NCBI GenBank assembly: GCA_963669295.1
Contig: OY769938.1
Coordinates: 3,162,001 to 3,226,000, forward strand
Direction of reading: 5' to 3'
Length of the DNA stretch: 64,000 nucleotides
From: G963669295 sp963669295
Lineage (GTDB): Bacteria; Bacteroidota; Bacteroidia; Flavobacteriales_D; CALLUQ01
In this document: one piece after another, positions 25,933 through 34,919 of the stretch
How positions within the stretch are numbered: position 1 is the first letter of the stretch
Layout: each line of letters begins with the position of its first letter
Made by a program: the position numbers and the translations under genes
The notes under the pieces: generated by a model
Database searches by the model: none
The model's input: the letters and a program-made list of their open reading frames with translations, nothing else
What the model was told of the DNA's origin: nothing

Positions 25933-27204
25933 ATGAGAGAAGAATTTTTACACTATGTATGGAAATTCAAGCGGTTCGAAGGGAAGCAATTAGCCACCAC
26001 CAAAGGAGCACCGGTTTCCATCATCAATTTTGGGCAGCACAATTACAATGCTGGCCCCGATTTTTTAAATGCCAGGGTCAAAATTGGCGACACCCTTTGG
26101 GCAGGAAACATTGAAATACATGTCAACGCTTCAGATTGGAGTAAACACAACCATCAAAACGACGATGCTTACAACAATGTGATTTTGCATGTGGTATACA
26201 GTGCCGACGAAGAAGCATATACCAACAGTGGAGCTCAACTGCCAGTATTGGAACTTCAGAAAAGAATCGATTCGAGCCTCTATTCGAACTACAAAAAGTT
26301 TCTGAGAAGCAAGCATTGGGTACCTTGCCAGCAACAAGTAGAGCAACTCGGTCGATTCATCGTAAACAGTTGGTTAGATCGACTCACCATTGAACGATTG
26401 GAGCGAAAAACAACTACAATTACAGCCATGCTGGCCTCCACGAAATGCGACTGGAATGAGGTGTTTTATAGAGTGCTGGCCAGGAATTTCGGGTTCAAGA
26501 TCAATGCCCATCAATTTGAAATGCTGGCTGCCGCGTTGCCCCTCAAGTACCTCCAAAAGCAAAAAAACAGCTTGTTATGCCTGGAGGCATTGTTATTTGG
26601 TCAGGCAGGAATGTTGAGCGATCAACACAAAGATGCCTACCCCGTTAGACTGGCAAAGGAATACCAATTTTTACAACAAAAATACCAACTCACCCCCATC
26701 AACAAAAGTACCTGGAAGTTTTTGCGCTTACGTCCCAACAACTTCCCAACAATACGCATTGCACAATTGGCAAAATTGCTTTACAATTCAACGGGTTTGT
26801 TTGCTCAAGTCATGGAAATTAGCCATATAGAGAACCTTTTTCACTTATTTAACGTAGAAGCCAATGATTATTGGGAAACGCACTTCACTTTTGGGAAACC
26901 CTCGAAGCGCAAGTTGAAACAATTGGGAAGGGCAGCGATAGAAAACATTATTATCAACACCATTGTGCCCTTTTTATTCGTTTATGGCAAAGAAAAGCGA
27001 AGGGATGAGTATTGTGAACGAGCCATTCACCTGCTAGAACAACTGGCTGCCGAAAAGAACAATATTGTTGCTCGATGGAGTGAATTGGGAGTAAGAGCAG
27101 AAAACGCTTTTCAATCGCAAGCATTAATTGAATTGAAAAACGAGTATTGCTCTCGAAAAAAATGTTTAAATTGTAACATTGGAATTTTTCTGTTAAAACA
27201 CTAA
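25933..27204 (+). CDS. DUF2851 family protein
   Basis: 423 residues from ATG 25933. The start MREEFLHYVWKFKRFEGKQL is the conserved beginning of this Bacteroidota family; a TTG at 25906 would add nine residues. NFGQHNYNAGPDFLNARVKI and a CXXXXCXXC cysteine cluster at the C-terminus (CSRKKCLNCNIG) are visible. No signal peptide. Function is not known to me; the N-terminal segment recalls nuclease-like folds only loosely. It is 4 bp before a small PspC-like gene. Confidence 0.85.
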   Translation: MREEFLHYVWKFKRFEGKQLATTKGAPVSIINFGQHNYNAGPDFLNARVKIGDTLWAGNIEIHVNASDWSKHNHQNDDAYNNVILHVVYSADEEAYTNSGAQLPVLELQKRIDSSLYSNYKKFLRSKHWVPCQQQVEQLGRFIVNSWLDRLTIERLERKTTTITAMLASTKCDWNEVFYRVLARNFGFKINAHQFEMLAAALPLKYLQKQKNSLLCLEALLFGQAGMLSDQHKDAYPVRLAKEYQFLQQKYQLTPINKSTWKFLRLRPNNFPTIRIAQLAKLLYNSTGLFAQVMEISHIENLFHLFNVEANDYWETHFTFGKPSKRKLKQLGRAAIENIIINTIVPFLFVYGKEKRRDEYCERAIHLLEQLAAEKNNIVARWSELGVRAENAFQSQALIELKNEYCSRKKCLNCNIGIFLLKH

Positions 27205-27208
27205 TCGT

Positions 27209-27436
27209 ATGATCCAGCAGATTCTTGATTTTTTTGAAAGACAGGCTTTTGGCGTATGCTCATGGTGGGGAGGTAAATTGGGCATAAAATCTCAAAGAAT
27301 CAGGTTGGCATTCATTTACCTTTCTTTCATTACATTCGGCTCACCGTTGATCATTTATCTTGTCATGGCATTTATGTTGGAGAACAAAGAATTCTTTAAA
27401 TTTAGCAGCAAGAGAAAAACAATCTGGGAACTGTAA
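27209..27436 (+). CDS. PspC domain-containing small membrane protein
   Basis: 75 residues with one to two hydrophobic segments (RLAFIYLSFITFGSPLIIYL, then VMAFML) and the PspC-like layout: a GVCSWWGGKLGI start that matches the common GVCGGLAEYFGI pattern, then a helix. PspC proteins act at the inner membrane in the phage-shock response. Here the domain stands alone; no pspA is nearby. Co-transcribed with DUF2851 and the K+ channel gene. Confidence 0.8.
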   Translation: MIQQILDFFERQAFGVCSWWGGKLGIKSQRIRLAFIYLSFITFGSPLIIYLVMAFMLENKEFFKFSSKRKTIWEL

Positions 27437-27448
27437 CTGTAGAAATCG

Positions 27449-28474
27449 GTGTTATTTAATTTTAGGCTCTTTTCGAAGGTATATTATGCCATAAGCTTAT
27501 TGGCATTAATTATCTTAATTGGTACTGTTGGCTTTATGCTGGTAGAAGGGTATACCCTTTCCGAAGCCTTTTACATGACCATCCTAACTGTTTCTACTGT
27601 TGGTTTTAACGAAGTACACCCTTTATCTGAATTTGGTCGTATATTTACCTCCTTTCTTATTATTACAAGTTTTGGTACTTTTGCTTATGCTATTACTGCA
27701 ATAACTACTTACCTTGTGGGGGGCGAATACAAGAAATATTTCAAAGAATACAAATTGCATAGAGAAGTAGAAAAAATATCGGGCCACGTAATTATATGTG
27801 GATATGGTAGAGTAGGACGGCAGGCAGTTGCCGATTTATCCTTTCACAACAAATCATTTGTTATTCTTGAACAAAAGGAAAGCATCATTCATGAGTTGAG
27901 TGTAAAGAAACGGTTCTTATACCTTGATGGTGATGCAACGCTGGATGAAAACTTAAAGAAAGCAGGCATCAAGCGAGCAACTGCATTGATTACAACACTT
28001 CCCAAAGATTCAGACAACTTGTTTGTGGTGCTTACTGCACGCGAAATCAACCCACACCTTACCATCATTAGCCGGGCATCGCAATCGCCTACTGTAAAAA
28101 AGTTAAAGATTGCCGGAGCCGACAATGTTATCATGCCCGATAAAGTAGGAGGATCGCACATGGCTTCGTTGGTAGTTACTCCCGATGTGGTGGAGTTCCT
28201 GGATCATATGTCTTTTCAAGGAAGTGCGGATATTAACCTGGAAGAAATTTCCTTCAACGAGCTTCCCGAAGATTTCAAGAACAAAACAATTGGCGAGCTC
28301 AATGCAAGGCAGCAAACAGGTTGCAACATCATCGGCTTTAGAGCAGCCAACGGAGAATACATCATCAACCCTTCTGCCGACGTGGAAGTGGTTCCAAATT
28401 CAAAGCTTTTTGTGTTGGGAGATCCCAGCCAAATCAATAAACTCAACGAACTCTTAGGATTGGGTAGCCATTAA
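27449..28474 (+). CDS. Two-helix potassium channel with RCK (TrkA-N/TrkA-C) domain
   Basis: 341 residues from a GTG start at 27449; no ATG is available before the first helix. Helix 1 is at residues 12-34, the pore helix and filter are FYMTILTVSTVGFNEVHPL, and helix 2 is about 68-90. The regulatory TrkA-N Rossmann domain begins HVIICGYGRVGRQAV, and a TrkA-C domain fills the last 90 residues. The filter reads TVGFNE rather than TVGYGD, so ion selectivity should not be assumed from homology. Likely an inner-membrane ligand-gated channel. Confidence 0.9.
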   Translation: MLFNFRLFSKVYYAISLLALIILIGTVGFMLVEGYTLSEAFYMTILTVSTVGFNEVHPLSEFGRIFTSFLIITSFGTFAYAITAITTYLVGGEYKKYFKEYKLHREVEKISGHVIICGYGRVGRQAVADLSFHNKSFVILEQKESIIHELSVKKRFLYLDGDATLDENLKKAGIKRATALITTLPKDSDNLFVVLTAREINPHLTIISRASQSPTVKKLKIAGADNVIMPDKVGGSHMASLVVTPDVVEFLDHMSFQGSADINLEEISFNELPEDFKNKTIGELNARQQTGCNIIGFRAANGEYIINPSADVEVVPNSKLFVLGDPSQINKLNELLGLGSH

Positions 28475-28479
28475 ATCGC

Positions 28480-29403
28480 ATGCAAAGGAAAATTCTTATC
28501 ACCGGTTCCAATGGCCTTTTGGGGCAAAAACTAGTGTATGCACTCCTTCCATCATCCAATACAACATTAATTGCCACCTCAAAAGGAGAGAACCGACTGC
28601 TACAGCAATCGGGATATACCTACGCTCAGCTCGATATTACCAATAAAGAAGAAGTACAAACTGTCATGCAACGCTTTCAACCCGATGTGGTCATTAATAC
28701 GGCAGCCATGACCAATGTAGATGCTTGCGAAGCAGCAAAAGAACAATGCAGAGCGTTGAATGTAGATGCAGTAAAGTACTTGATTGAAGCGTGTAAAGTG
28801 CAAAATACCCACCTCATCCACCTGTCTACCGACTTTGTTTTTGATGGAGAAGATGGCCCCTATAGTGAGGACGACCAACCAGCACCATTGAGTTATTATG
28901 GATGGTCGAAATACGATGCAGAACAATTGATGCAGAACAGTGCATTGCAGCAATGGACCATTGTGCGTACCATCATCGTGTATGGTATTGTAGACAACAT
29001 GAGCCGTTCTAATGTGGTGTTGTGGGCAAAAGGAGCATTGGAGAAAGGAGAACCCATCAATGTGGTTGACGACCAGTTTAGGTCGCCTACACTCGCAGAA
29101 GATTTGGCGTTGGCTTGCATTGCAATTGCTGAAAAAGGAGCTACAGGCATCTATCATATTTCTGGTGGAGAAACCATGAGCATATTAGAACTCGTGCATA
29201 AAGTGGCCAATTATTACCAGTTGGATGCTTCCATTGTTAAACCTATCAAGTCGGAAACATTAGGGCAGGCAGCAAAAAGACCTCCCCGTACAGGGTTTAT
29301 ATTAGACAAAGCCAGGGCCGATTTGAACTACCAACCAAGGAGCTTTGAAGAAGGGCTGGCCTTATTAACCGAACAGTTAGAGGCACACCGGGTAAGAAAT
29401 TAA
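28480..29403 (+). CDS. SDR family NAD(P)-dependent reductase, RmlD-like
   Basis: 307 residues. The nucleotide-binding motif GSNGLLGQKLV is at residues 7-17, NTAAMTNVDACE matches the RmlD/extended SDR core and YGWSKYDAEQ supplies the catalytic Tyr and Lys; STDFVFDGEDGPYSE is typical of dTDP-4-dehydrorhamnose reductases. No other rhamnose genes are nearby, so the substrate could be another nucleotide sugar. Starts 5 bp after the channel gene. Confidence 0.85.
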   Translation: MQRKILITGSNGLLGQKLVYALLPSSNTTLIATSKGENRLLQQSGYTYAQLDITNKEEVQTVMQRFQPDVVINTAAMTNVDACEAAKEQCRALNVDAVKYLIEACKVQNTHLIHLSTDFVFDGEDGPYSEDDQPAPLSYYGWSKYDAEQLMQNSALQQWTIVRTIIVYGIVDNMSRSNVVLWAKGALEKGEPINVVDDQFRSPTLAEDLALACIAIAEKGATGIYHISGGETMSILELVHKVANYYQLDASIVKPIKSETLGQAAKRPPRTGFILDKARADLNYQPRSFEEGLALLTEQLEAHRVRN

Positions 29404-29427
29404 GTTCGCTCAAATTCCAAAACTTAC

Positions 29428-29435
29428 TATCTTTG
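29428..29435 (+). promoter_or_regulatory. -7 promoter box of the AGCS symporter gene
   Basis: TATCTTTG, full match to TAnnTTTG, 28 bp before the ATG. The upstream partner is TTC (29405-29407), 20 bp away, rather than TTG. Confidence 0.6.
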
Positions 29436-29463
29436 AAACTTAACTGACAAAAATCACCGATTC

Positions 29464-31002
29464 ATGAAAAGAATTTTATTGCTGAGTGCTGTGCTGTTAT
29501 TGCCATTATTTTCAATGGCACAAGAAGCAGAAAAGACACTGGATGTAAAAATTAATGAAGCAATGCAGCCGGTAACGGATGCAGTGAGTAGTGTGATTTT
29601 TGCTCCTATTTACTCCAACGACGATGGGCTTTCTGTTCCTTTTGTCCTGGTGTGGCTATTGGCAGGCGCCTTGTTCTTTACCCTTTTCATGCGCTTCATC
29701 AACTTTCGTGGATTCAAACACTCCATCAATATTGTACGAGGGAAATACACCAACCCCGATGATAAAGGGGAAGTATCCCACTTTCAGGCACTCACCGCAG
29801 CGCTTTCTGCGACCGTAGGTTTAGGAAACATTGCCGGAGTAGCCATTGCCATCTCTATAGGTGGTCCTGGAGCTACCTTTTGGATGATCATTGCCGGTTT
29901 GTTGGGAATGTCAACCAAGTTCGTAGAATGTACGTTAGGGGTGAAATACAGGAAAATTAACGACGACGGTTCTATTTCTGGTGGTCCGATGTACTACTTG
30001 AGCCGCGGACTTGGTAAACGAGGTGGCCCCTGGAAAACCATCGGATTGGCCCTGGGTGGATTTTTTGCAGTAATGTGTATCGGTGGTTCATTTGGAGGAG
30101 GCAACATGTTCCAAATCAACCAGGCCACTACACAGCTCATTGAAGTAACTGGAGGTGAGCAAAGCTTTTTGTATGGCAAAGGATGGTTGTTTGGTGTAAT
30201 CATGGCCGGATTAGTAGCCATTGTAATCATCGGAGGCATTAAAAGTATCGCCCGTGTAACAGATAAGATTGTACCAGCCATGTGTGGTATTTATGTGCTG
30301 GCAGCATTGATCGTAATTTTTGGAAGCATTTCTGAAGTACCTGCTGCATTCAAAGCCATATTCAACGGAGCATTTGCACCTGCAGCCATCACCGGTGGAT
30401 TTGTTGGAGTACTGATTCAAGGATTTAAACGAGCCGCCTTCTCCAATGAAGCAGGTGTCGGATCTGCGGCCATTGCTCACTCTGCTGTAAAAACCAACGA
30501 ACCCGTATCAGAAGGGCTGGTAGCCTTGCTTGAGCCATTCATCGATACGGTAGTAGTATGTACCATGACTGCATTGGTCATCGTTATCACAGGAGAATAC
30601 CACAACTTTACTGGCGATACCAGTACAGAAGCAGGCATCAAACTTACTTCAGCCGCATTCTCATCAGTCATCACCTGGTTCCCATATGTGCTTACCGTAG
30701 CCGTAATGCTATTCGCATTTTCTACCATGGTATCGTGGTCGTACTACGGATTGAAAGCCTGGACCTTCTTGTTTGGCGATAGTAGAATAGCCGACATTAG
30801 CTATAAAGTATTGTTCTGTGGATTCGTAGTATTAGGCGCGTCCATGAGCCTGGGAAGTGTGACCGATTTCTCAGATGCAATGATATTTGCCATGTGTTTC
30901 CCCAACATCTTTGGACTATTGATGATGTCGGGAGAAGTACGACGCGATCTGAAATCTTACTTGAGTCGTATCAAGTCGGGTGAGATCAAGGCATACAAGT
31001 AA
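29464..31002 (+). CDS. Sodium:alanine symporter family (AGCS) protein
   Basis: 512 residues, about eleven membrane helices. The N-terminus looks like a cleavable signal (KRILLLSAVLLLPLFSMA-Q), which Bacteroidota AGCS proteins often have. Family motifs: FRGFKHSINIVRG, ALSATVGLGNIAGVA, GGPGATFWM and AFSNEAGVGSAAIAHSA. Imports alanine, glycine or related amino acids with Na+. Own promoter and strong terminator. Inner membrane. Confidence 0.95.
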   Translation: MKRILLLSAVLLLPLFSMAQEAEKTLDVKINEAMQPVTDAVSSVIFAPIYSNDDGLSVPFVLVWLLAGALFFTLFMRFINFRGFKHSINIVRGKYTNPDDKGEVSHFQALTAALSATVGLGNIAGVAIAISIGGPGATFWMIIAGLLGMSTKFVECTLGVKYRKINDDGSISGGPMYYLSRGLGKRGGPWKTIGLALGGFFAVMCIGGSFGGGNMFQINQATTQLIEVTGGEQSFLYGKGWLFGVIMAGLVAIVIIGGIKSIARVTDKIVPAMCGIYVLAALIVIFGSISEVPAAFKAIFNGAFAPAAITGGFVGVLIQGFKRAAFSNEAGVGSAAIAHSAVKTNEPVSEGLVALLEPFIDTVVVCTMTALVIVITGEYHNFTGDTSTEAGIKLTSAAFSSVITWFPYVLTVAVMLFAFSTMVSWSYYGLKAWTFLFGDSRIADISYKVLFCGFVVLGASMSLGSVTDFSDAMIFAMCFPNIFGLLMMSGEVRRDLKSYLSRIKSGEIKAYK

Positions 31003-31021
31003 AAACAACCACTATTTCACC

Positions 31022-31051
31022 AAAAGAGCCGTAGCACCCTACGGCTCTTTT
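31022..31051 (+). terminator. Intrinsic terminator after the AGCS gene
   Basis: AAAAGAGCCGTAG (31022-31034) / CTACGGCTCTTTT (31039-31051), four-base loop. The next ATG is 14 bp further. Confidence 0.88.
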
Positions 31052-31065
31052 GGGCTACATACCAA

Positions 31066-31980
31066 ATGAAAACCAATCGGGTTAAAGACTATTTCACCTT
31101 CAATAGGCGTGAGCGAAATGGAGTATTCGTACTCCTCACCATCATCGTTGGACTTACCGTATACATCAACATCGATCATCACTTTGCTACGCCTGAAGTA
31201 ATAGACTTTTCGGCCTACGAAAAAGAAATCAAAGAATTTATAGCAGCGCAAGAAGCAGCAGCAAACACTGAAATTCCTGAAGGATATGCAGAAGCAGGAA
31301 TGCTGCCACCGTTGAAAGAAGAAAAAGAAGTTACTGTAAACTACTTTAACTTCAACCCAAATGGGCTTTCGAAAGAAAAGTGGCAACAGTTAGGGTTAAA
31401 AGAATGGCAGGTAACCATGATTCACAACTACGAGGCAAAAGGAGGAAGCTTTCGAAAAAAAGAAGACCTCCAAAAAATGTATTCCATCGATGAAGCCACC
31501 TATGAGCGTTTAGCACCATACATCGATATTCCTATTGACACTGCCGAAAAGCAATGGAATGAATACCAACCGGTGGAGAAAATAACGATCGAACTCAACA
31601 AGGCGGATACCACACAACTTCAAACGCTATACGGCATTGGCCCGGTGTTTTCACGACGCATTGTTAAGTATCGCGATAAATTGGGAGGTTTTATTGCAAA
31701 ACAACAACTGGCAGAAGTTTACGGGTTGGAGCAGAAGGTCATCGATGGATTCTACCACCAATTAGTGGTAGATACAACGTTAATTCAACGCATAAATATC
31801 AATACTGCTACGGTAGATGACTTAAAAGCACACCCTTACATCAGTTGGAATATAGCCAATTCTATAGCAAGCATTAGAGATGTGCATGGCGCTTACGAAA
31901 CACTAGGGCAAATTAAAAAATCCGACTTGATAAATGAAGAATTATATCTTAAACTTGCACCCTATTTAACAATTGAGTAA
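31066..31980 (+). CDS. Helix-hairpin-helix (ComEA-like) membrane-anchored protein
   Basis: 304 residues. One N-terminal membrane helix (VFVLLTIIVGLTVYINI, about 24-40), then helix-hairpin-helix units: a diverged one near residues 90-145, ITIELNKADTTQLQTLYGIG (about 175-194) and INTATVDDLKAHPYIS (about 244-259). ComEA-type HhH proteins bind double-stranded DNA in the periplasm, but no competence genes lie nearby, so that role is only possible. The stop TAA is directly followed by the apt ATG (0 bp). Confidence 0.85.
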   Translation: MKTNRVKDYFTFNRRERNGVFVLLTIIVGLTVYINIDHHFATPEVIDFSAYEKEIKEFIAAQEAAANTEIPEGYAEAGMLPPLKEEKEVTVNYFNFNPNGLSKEKWQQLGLKEWQVTMIHNYEAKGGSFRKKEDLQKMYSIDEATYERLAPYIDIPIDTAEKQWNEYQPVEKITIELNKADTTQLQTLYGIGPVFSRRIVKYRDKLGGFIAKQQLAEVYGLEQKVIDGFYHQLVVDTTLIQRININTATVDDLKAHPYISWNIANSIASIRDVHGAYETLGQIKKSDLINEELYLKLAPYLTIE

Positions 31981-32511
31981 ATGGCTATTGAAGAGCGGAT
32001 TAGAGCGGCCATCAGAGACGTTCCGGATTTCCCAAAACCAGGAATACTATTTAAAGACATTACCCCCATCATGGAGGATCCAATGCTATCCAATAGCATT
32101 GTGGATGAATTCGTAAAACGATTGGAACACCAACAGGTAGATGCCATCGTTGGCGTAGAAAGTAGGGGTTTTTTGTTCGGTATGCCTGTAGCACTTAAAA
32201 TGGGCATTCCTTTCATCACGGTTAGGAAGAAAGGAAAGCTACCCTATAAAACGATATCCTACAGTTACGACCTGGAATATGGAAGTGCTGAAGTAGAAGT
32301 GCATGAAGGAGCTATTCAGCCGGGGTGGAACGTACTGGTACACGACGATCTTCTGGCCACAGGAGGAACTGCTACTGCAGCTGCAGAATTGATTAGAATG
32401 CAGCAAGCAGAAGTAAGTGGCTTTTCTTTTTTGGTGGAGTTGGAAGCATTGGGAGGAAGCGAAAAGCTAAAGCAGTACTCGAACAATATCGTTAATTTAG
32501 TGTCTTATTAA
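31981..32511 (+). CDS. apt: Adenine phosphoribosyltransferase
   Basis: Salvages adenine to AMP with PRPP; cytoplasmic. 176 residues, normal length. The PRPP-binding motif is VLVHDDLLATGGTATAA (about residues 118-134); GVESRGFLFG and FKDITPIMEDP are family hallmarks. Starts at the base after the HhH gene stop, so the two are translated from one message. Confidence 0.97.
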   Translation: MAIEERIRAAIRDVPDFPKPGILFKDITPIMEDPMLSNSIVDEFVKRLEHQQVDAIVGVESRGFLFGMPVALKMGIPFITVRKKGKLPYKTISYSYDLEYGSAEVEVHEGAIQPGWNVLVHDDLLATGGTATAAAELIRMQQAEVSGFSFLVELEALGGSEKLKQYSNNIVNLVSY

Positions 32512-32536
32512 ATAACCTAAACCATTAGCAGCAGCC

Positions 32537-33685
32537 ATGGACTTTGCATTAAACGAAAATCAGCAGATGATCACCCAAATGATTAGAGATTTTGGGGACA
32601 AGGAAATTCGACCTAAAATGATGGAATGGGATGAATCTCAGGAATTTCCTGTAGAGGTATTCAAGAAATTAGGAGAATTGGGCTTGATGGGTGTTTTGGT
32701 ACCGCAAGAGTATGGAGGATCGGGACTGGGGTATTTCGAATACATTACTGTAATATCAGAAATAGGAAGAATATGTGGGTCAATAGGCCTATCGGTCGCA
32801 GCACACAACTCGTTGTGTACAGGACATATCTTATCGCAAGGAACCGAAGAGCAAAAAAAGAAATACTTACCTAAGCTAGCTACAGCAGAATGGATTGGTG
32901 CATGGGGCTTAACCGAAACCAATACTGGTTCCGATGCTGGAGGCATGATGACCACAGCTGTTCAAGATGGCGACCATTGGGTATTAAATGGCTCGAAAAA
33001 CTTCATCACACATGGCAAATCAGGTGATGTAGCTGTAGTGATTGTAAGAACAGGCGAAAAAGGAGACTCTCATGGAATGACTGCCTTTATCGTTGAAAAA
33101 GGAACACCGGGCTTTTCAGCCGGTAAAAAAGAAGACAAGTTAGGCATGCGTGCATCGGAAACCACTGAGCTGATCTTCGATAACTGTAGAGTACATAAAG
33201 ACAATATTGTTGGAGGAGAAAGCCAGGTAGGTGAGGGGTTTGTACAAGCCATGAAAGTATTGGATGGTGGAAGAATATCCATTGGTGCGTTAGGCCTGGG
33301 CATTGCCAAAGGAGCCTTAGATGCATCCATCAAGTATTCGAAAGAAAGACACCAGTTTGGTAAGCCTATTTCGGCCTTCCAGGGAATTTCCTTTAAGTTG
33401 GCCGATATGGCCACCGAGATTGAAGCAGCTGAACTGTTGTTATACCATGCAGCAGATTTGAAGAACAAAGGCAAGAAGATGACCAAAGAATCTGCCATTG
33501 CTAAATACTACGCCTCAGAAGTAGGGGTGAGGGTATCTACAGAGGCAGTACAAATATTTGGAGGATACGGTTACACCAAAGAGTTCCCGGTAGAGAAGTT
33601 TTACCGCGACTCCAAGCTGTGCACCATTGGCGAAGGAACCTCTGAAATCCAAAAACTGGTGATTGCTAGAAATATTTTAAGGTAA
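32537..33685 (+). CDS. Acyl-CoA dehydrogenase (short-chain/butyryl type)
   Basis: 382 residues, FAD-dependent oxidation of acyl-CoA to enoyl-CoA, beta-oxidation. Motifs: AWGLTETNTGSDAGG (FAD and substrate binding), ASETTELIFDNCRVH, and GGYGYTKEFPVEKFYRDSK with IGEGTSEIQ near the C-terminus; the catalytic Glu is expected in that region (short-chain group). 25 bp after apt. No electron-transfer flavoprotein gene is in the window. Confidence 0.93.
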   Translation: MDFALNENQQMITQMIRDFGDKEIRPKMMEWDESQEFPVEVFKKLGELGLMGVLVPQEYGGSGLGYFEYITVISEIGRICGSIGLSVAAHNSLCTGHILSQGTEEQKKKYLPKLATAEWIGAWGLTETNTGSDAGGMMTTAVQDGDHWVLNGSKNFITHGKSGDVAVVIVRTGEKGDSHGMTAFIVEKGTPGFSAGKKEDKLGMRASETTELIFDNCRVHKDNIVGGESQVGEGFVQAMKVLDGGRISIGALGLGIAKGALDASIKYSKERHQFGKPISAFQGISFKLADMATEIEAAELLLYHAADLKNKGKKMTKESAIAKYYASEVGVRVSTEAVQIFGGYGYTKEFPVEKFYRDSKLCTIGEGTSEIQKLVIARNILR

Positions 33686-33687
33686 TT

Positions 33688-33717
33688 TTGCGCAATTTCA
33701 ATTTATTACTACCTTTG
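33688..33717 (+). promoter_or_regulatory. rpsU promoter
   Basis: TTG 33688-33690, 19 bp, TACCTTTG 33710-33717: a full Bacteroidota-type match, 30 bp before the ATG. Confidence 0.78.
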
Positions 33718-33747
33718 CCGTCCATTTAGAATTAAAAGAAGATAAAG

Positions 33748-33942
33748 ATGATCATTATCCCTGTAAAAGAAGGCGAGAGCATTGATAGAGCCTTGAAGAA
33801 GTTCAAAAAGAAATTTGAAAGAACAGGCGTTATCAAAGAGCTTAGAGCTAGACAACACTTTGTTAAGCCTTCAGTAAAGAATAGAGAAAGATTGCTGAAA
33901 GCGCAGTACAGAGAGAAGATTAAGCTAGAGCAAGAAGGTTAA
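33748..33942 (+). CDS. rpsU: 30S ribosomal protein bS21
   Basis: 64 residues, highly basic, starting MIIIPVKEGESIDRALKKFK, the conserved bS21 beginning. bS21 sits near the anti-Shine-Dalgarno of 16S rRNA. In Bacteroidota this region of the ribosome is known to hide the anti-SD, in line with the near absence of SD sites in this window. It has its own promoter and a probable terminator. Confidence 0.96.
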   Translation: MIIIPVKEGESIDRALKKFKKKFERTGVIKELRARQHFVKPSVKNRERLLKAQYREKIKLEQEG

Positions 33943-33963
33943 GCCTTTCAAAATATTCCTTAT

Positions 33964-34013
33964 TATTAGGGAGAGGAACTGGTTGTTAAACTAAGTTTTT
34001 CTCCCTAATTTTA
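33964..34013 (+). terminator. Probable terminator between rpsU and the Xer gene
   Basis: AATTAGGGAG-type complementarity (about 33965-33973 with 34001-34010) across a 27-base loop, then a T-rich tail (TTATTTTA) that runs into the next ATG at 34018. Stem is convincing but the loop is long. Confidence 0.5.
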
Positions 34014-34017
34014 TTTT

Positions 34018-34902
34018 ATGCCGCAGGAAAAGTTTATTGAATACCTCCAATACGAAAAAAGATACTCTGCGCACACCATCAACTCCTATCAAACCGACCT
34101 CAGGCAATTCCTGGATTATACGCTCGAACACTACGATACCAACGATGTGAACGACATCGATCATCAGTTAGTGCGCTCCTGGACGGTTCACCTGATGGAA
34201 AAAGGATTGTCTACCCGTTCCATTAACAGGAAAATTTCAACATTAAAAACCTGGTTCAAATTCTTAAAGCGCGAAGGATTAGTACAACACAATCCAATGC
34301 AAAAAGTAATTGCGCCCAAAGTATCCAAACGACTCCCCGTATTTGTAGAAGAAAGCAAGATGGAAATGCTGTTCAATACAGTAGAATTTGAAGATGGTTT
34401 CGTGGGACTACGCGATAAACTCATCTTAGAGCTCTTCTATGCCACTGGAATTAGATTGTCGGAATTGATCAATTTGGAAACCATCAATGTAGATTTCTAC
34501 AAGTCAACCATAAAAGTATTGGGGAAAAGAAATAAAGAGCGCATTATTCCCGTTTCTAATCATATAGTTGACCTCATTAAAACATATATCCATTTGAAAA
34601 GCAAGGATTTAAATGAGTATAACGAGGAGTTTTTGCTAGTTACCAACGCAGGTAAAAAGCTCTATCCTAAATTTGTTTATCAATTGGTAAATAATTATCT
34701 TAGTAAGGTAACCACAATCAGCAAAAAAAGCCCCCACGTGTTAAGACACACTTTTGCCACACATATGCTGAACAACGGTGCCGATCTCAATTCAATCAAA
34801 GAGATTCTAGGGCACGCTAACCTGTCCGCTACACAGGTTTATACCCACAATACCATAGAAAAATTAAAGAACATTCATAAACAAGCCCATCCCAAGGGCT
34901 AA
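34018..34902 (+). CDS. xerC: Tyrosine recombinase XerC/XerD family
   Basis: 294 residues, a site-specific recombinase that resolves chromosome dimers at dif. Core-binding domain at residues 1-85 (FIEYLQYEKRYSAHTINSY). Catalytic residues: Arg in ATGIRLSEL, Lys in the KVLGKRNKERIIP hairpin, HVLRHTFATHML (His-x-x-Arg), GHANLS (His), and Tyr in QVYTH. All are present. Whether it is XerC, XerD or a single XerH-like enzyme cannot be told here. hpf follows in 17 bp. Confidence 0.92.
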   Translation: MPQEKFIEYLQYEKRYSAHTINSYQTDLRQFLDYTLEHYDTNDVNDIDHQLVRSWTVHLMEKGLSTRSINRKISTLKTWFKFLKREGLVQHNPMQKVIAPKVSKRLPVFVEESKMEMLFNTVEFEDGFVGLRDKLILELFYATGIRLSELINLETINVDFYKSTIKVLGKRNKERIIPVSNHIVDLIKTYIHLKSKDLNEYNEEFLLVTNAGKKLYPKFVYQLVNNYLSKVTTISKKSPHVLRHTFATHMLNNGADLNSIKEILGHANLSATQVYTHNTIEKLKNIHKQAHPKG

Positions 34903-34907
34903 AAAAT

Positions 34908-34913
34908 GGAGGA
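34908..34913 (+). promoter_or_regulatory. Canonical Shine-Dalgarno site for hpf
   Basis: GGAGGA, six bases before the ATG at 34920. Such a strong SD is exceptional in this window, where most genes have none. Confidence 0.7.
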
Positions 34914-34919
34914 ATTATT

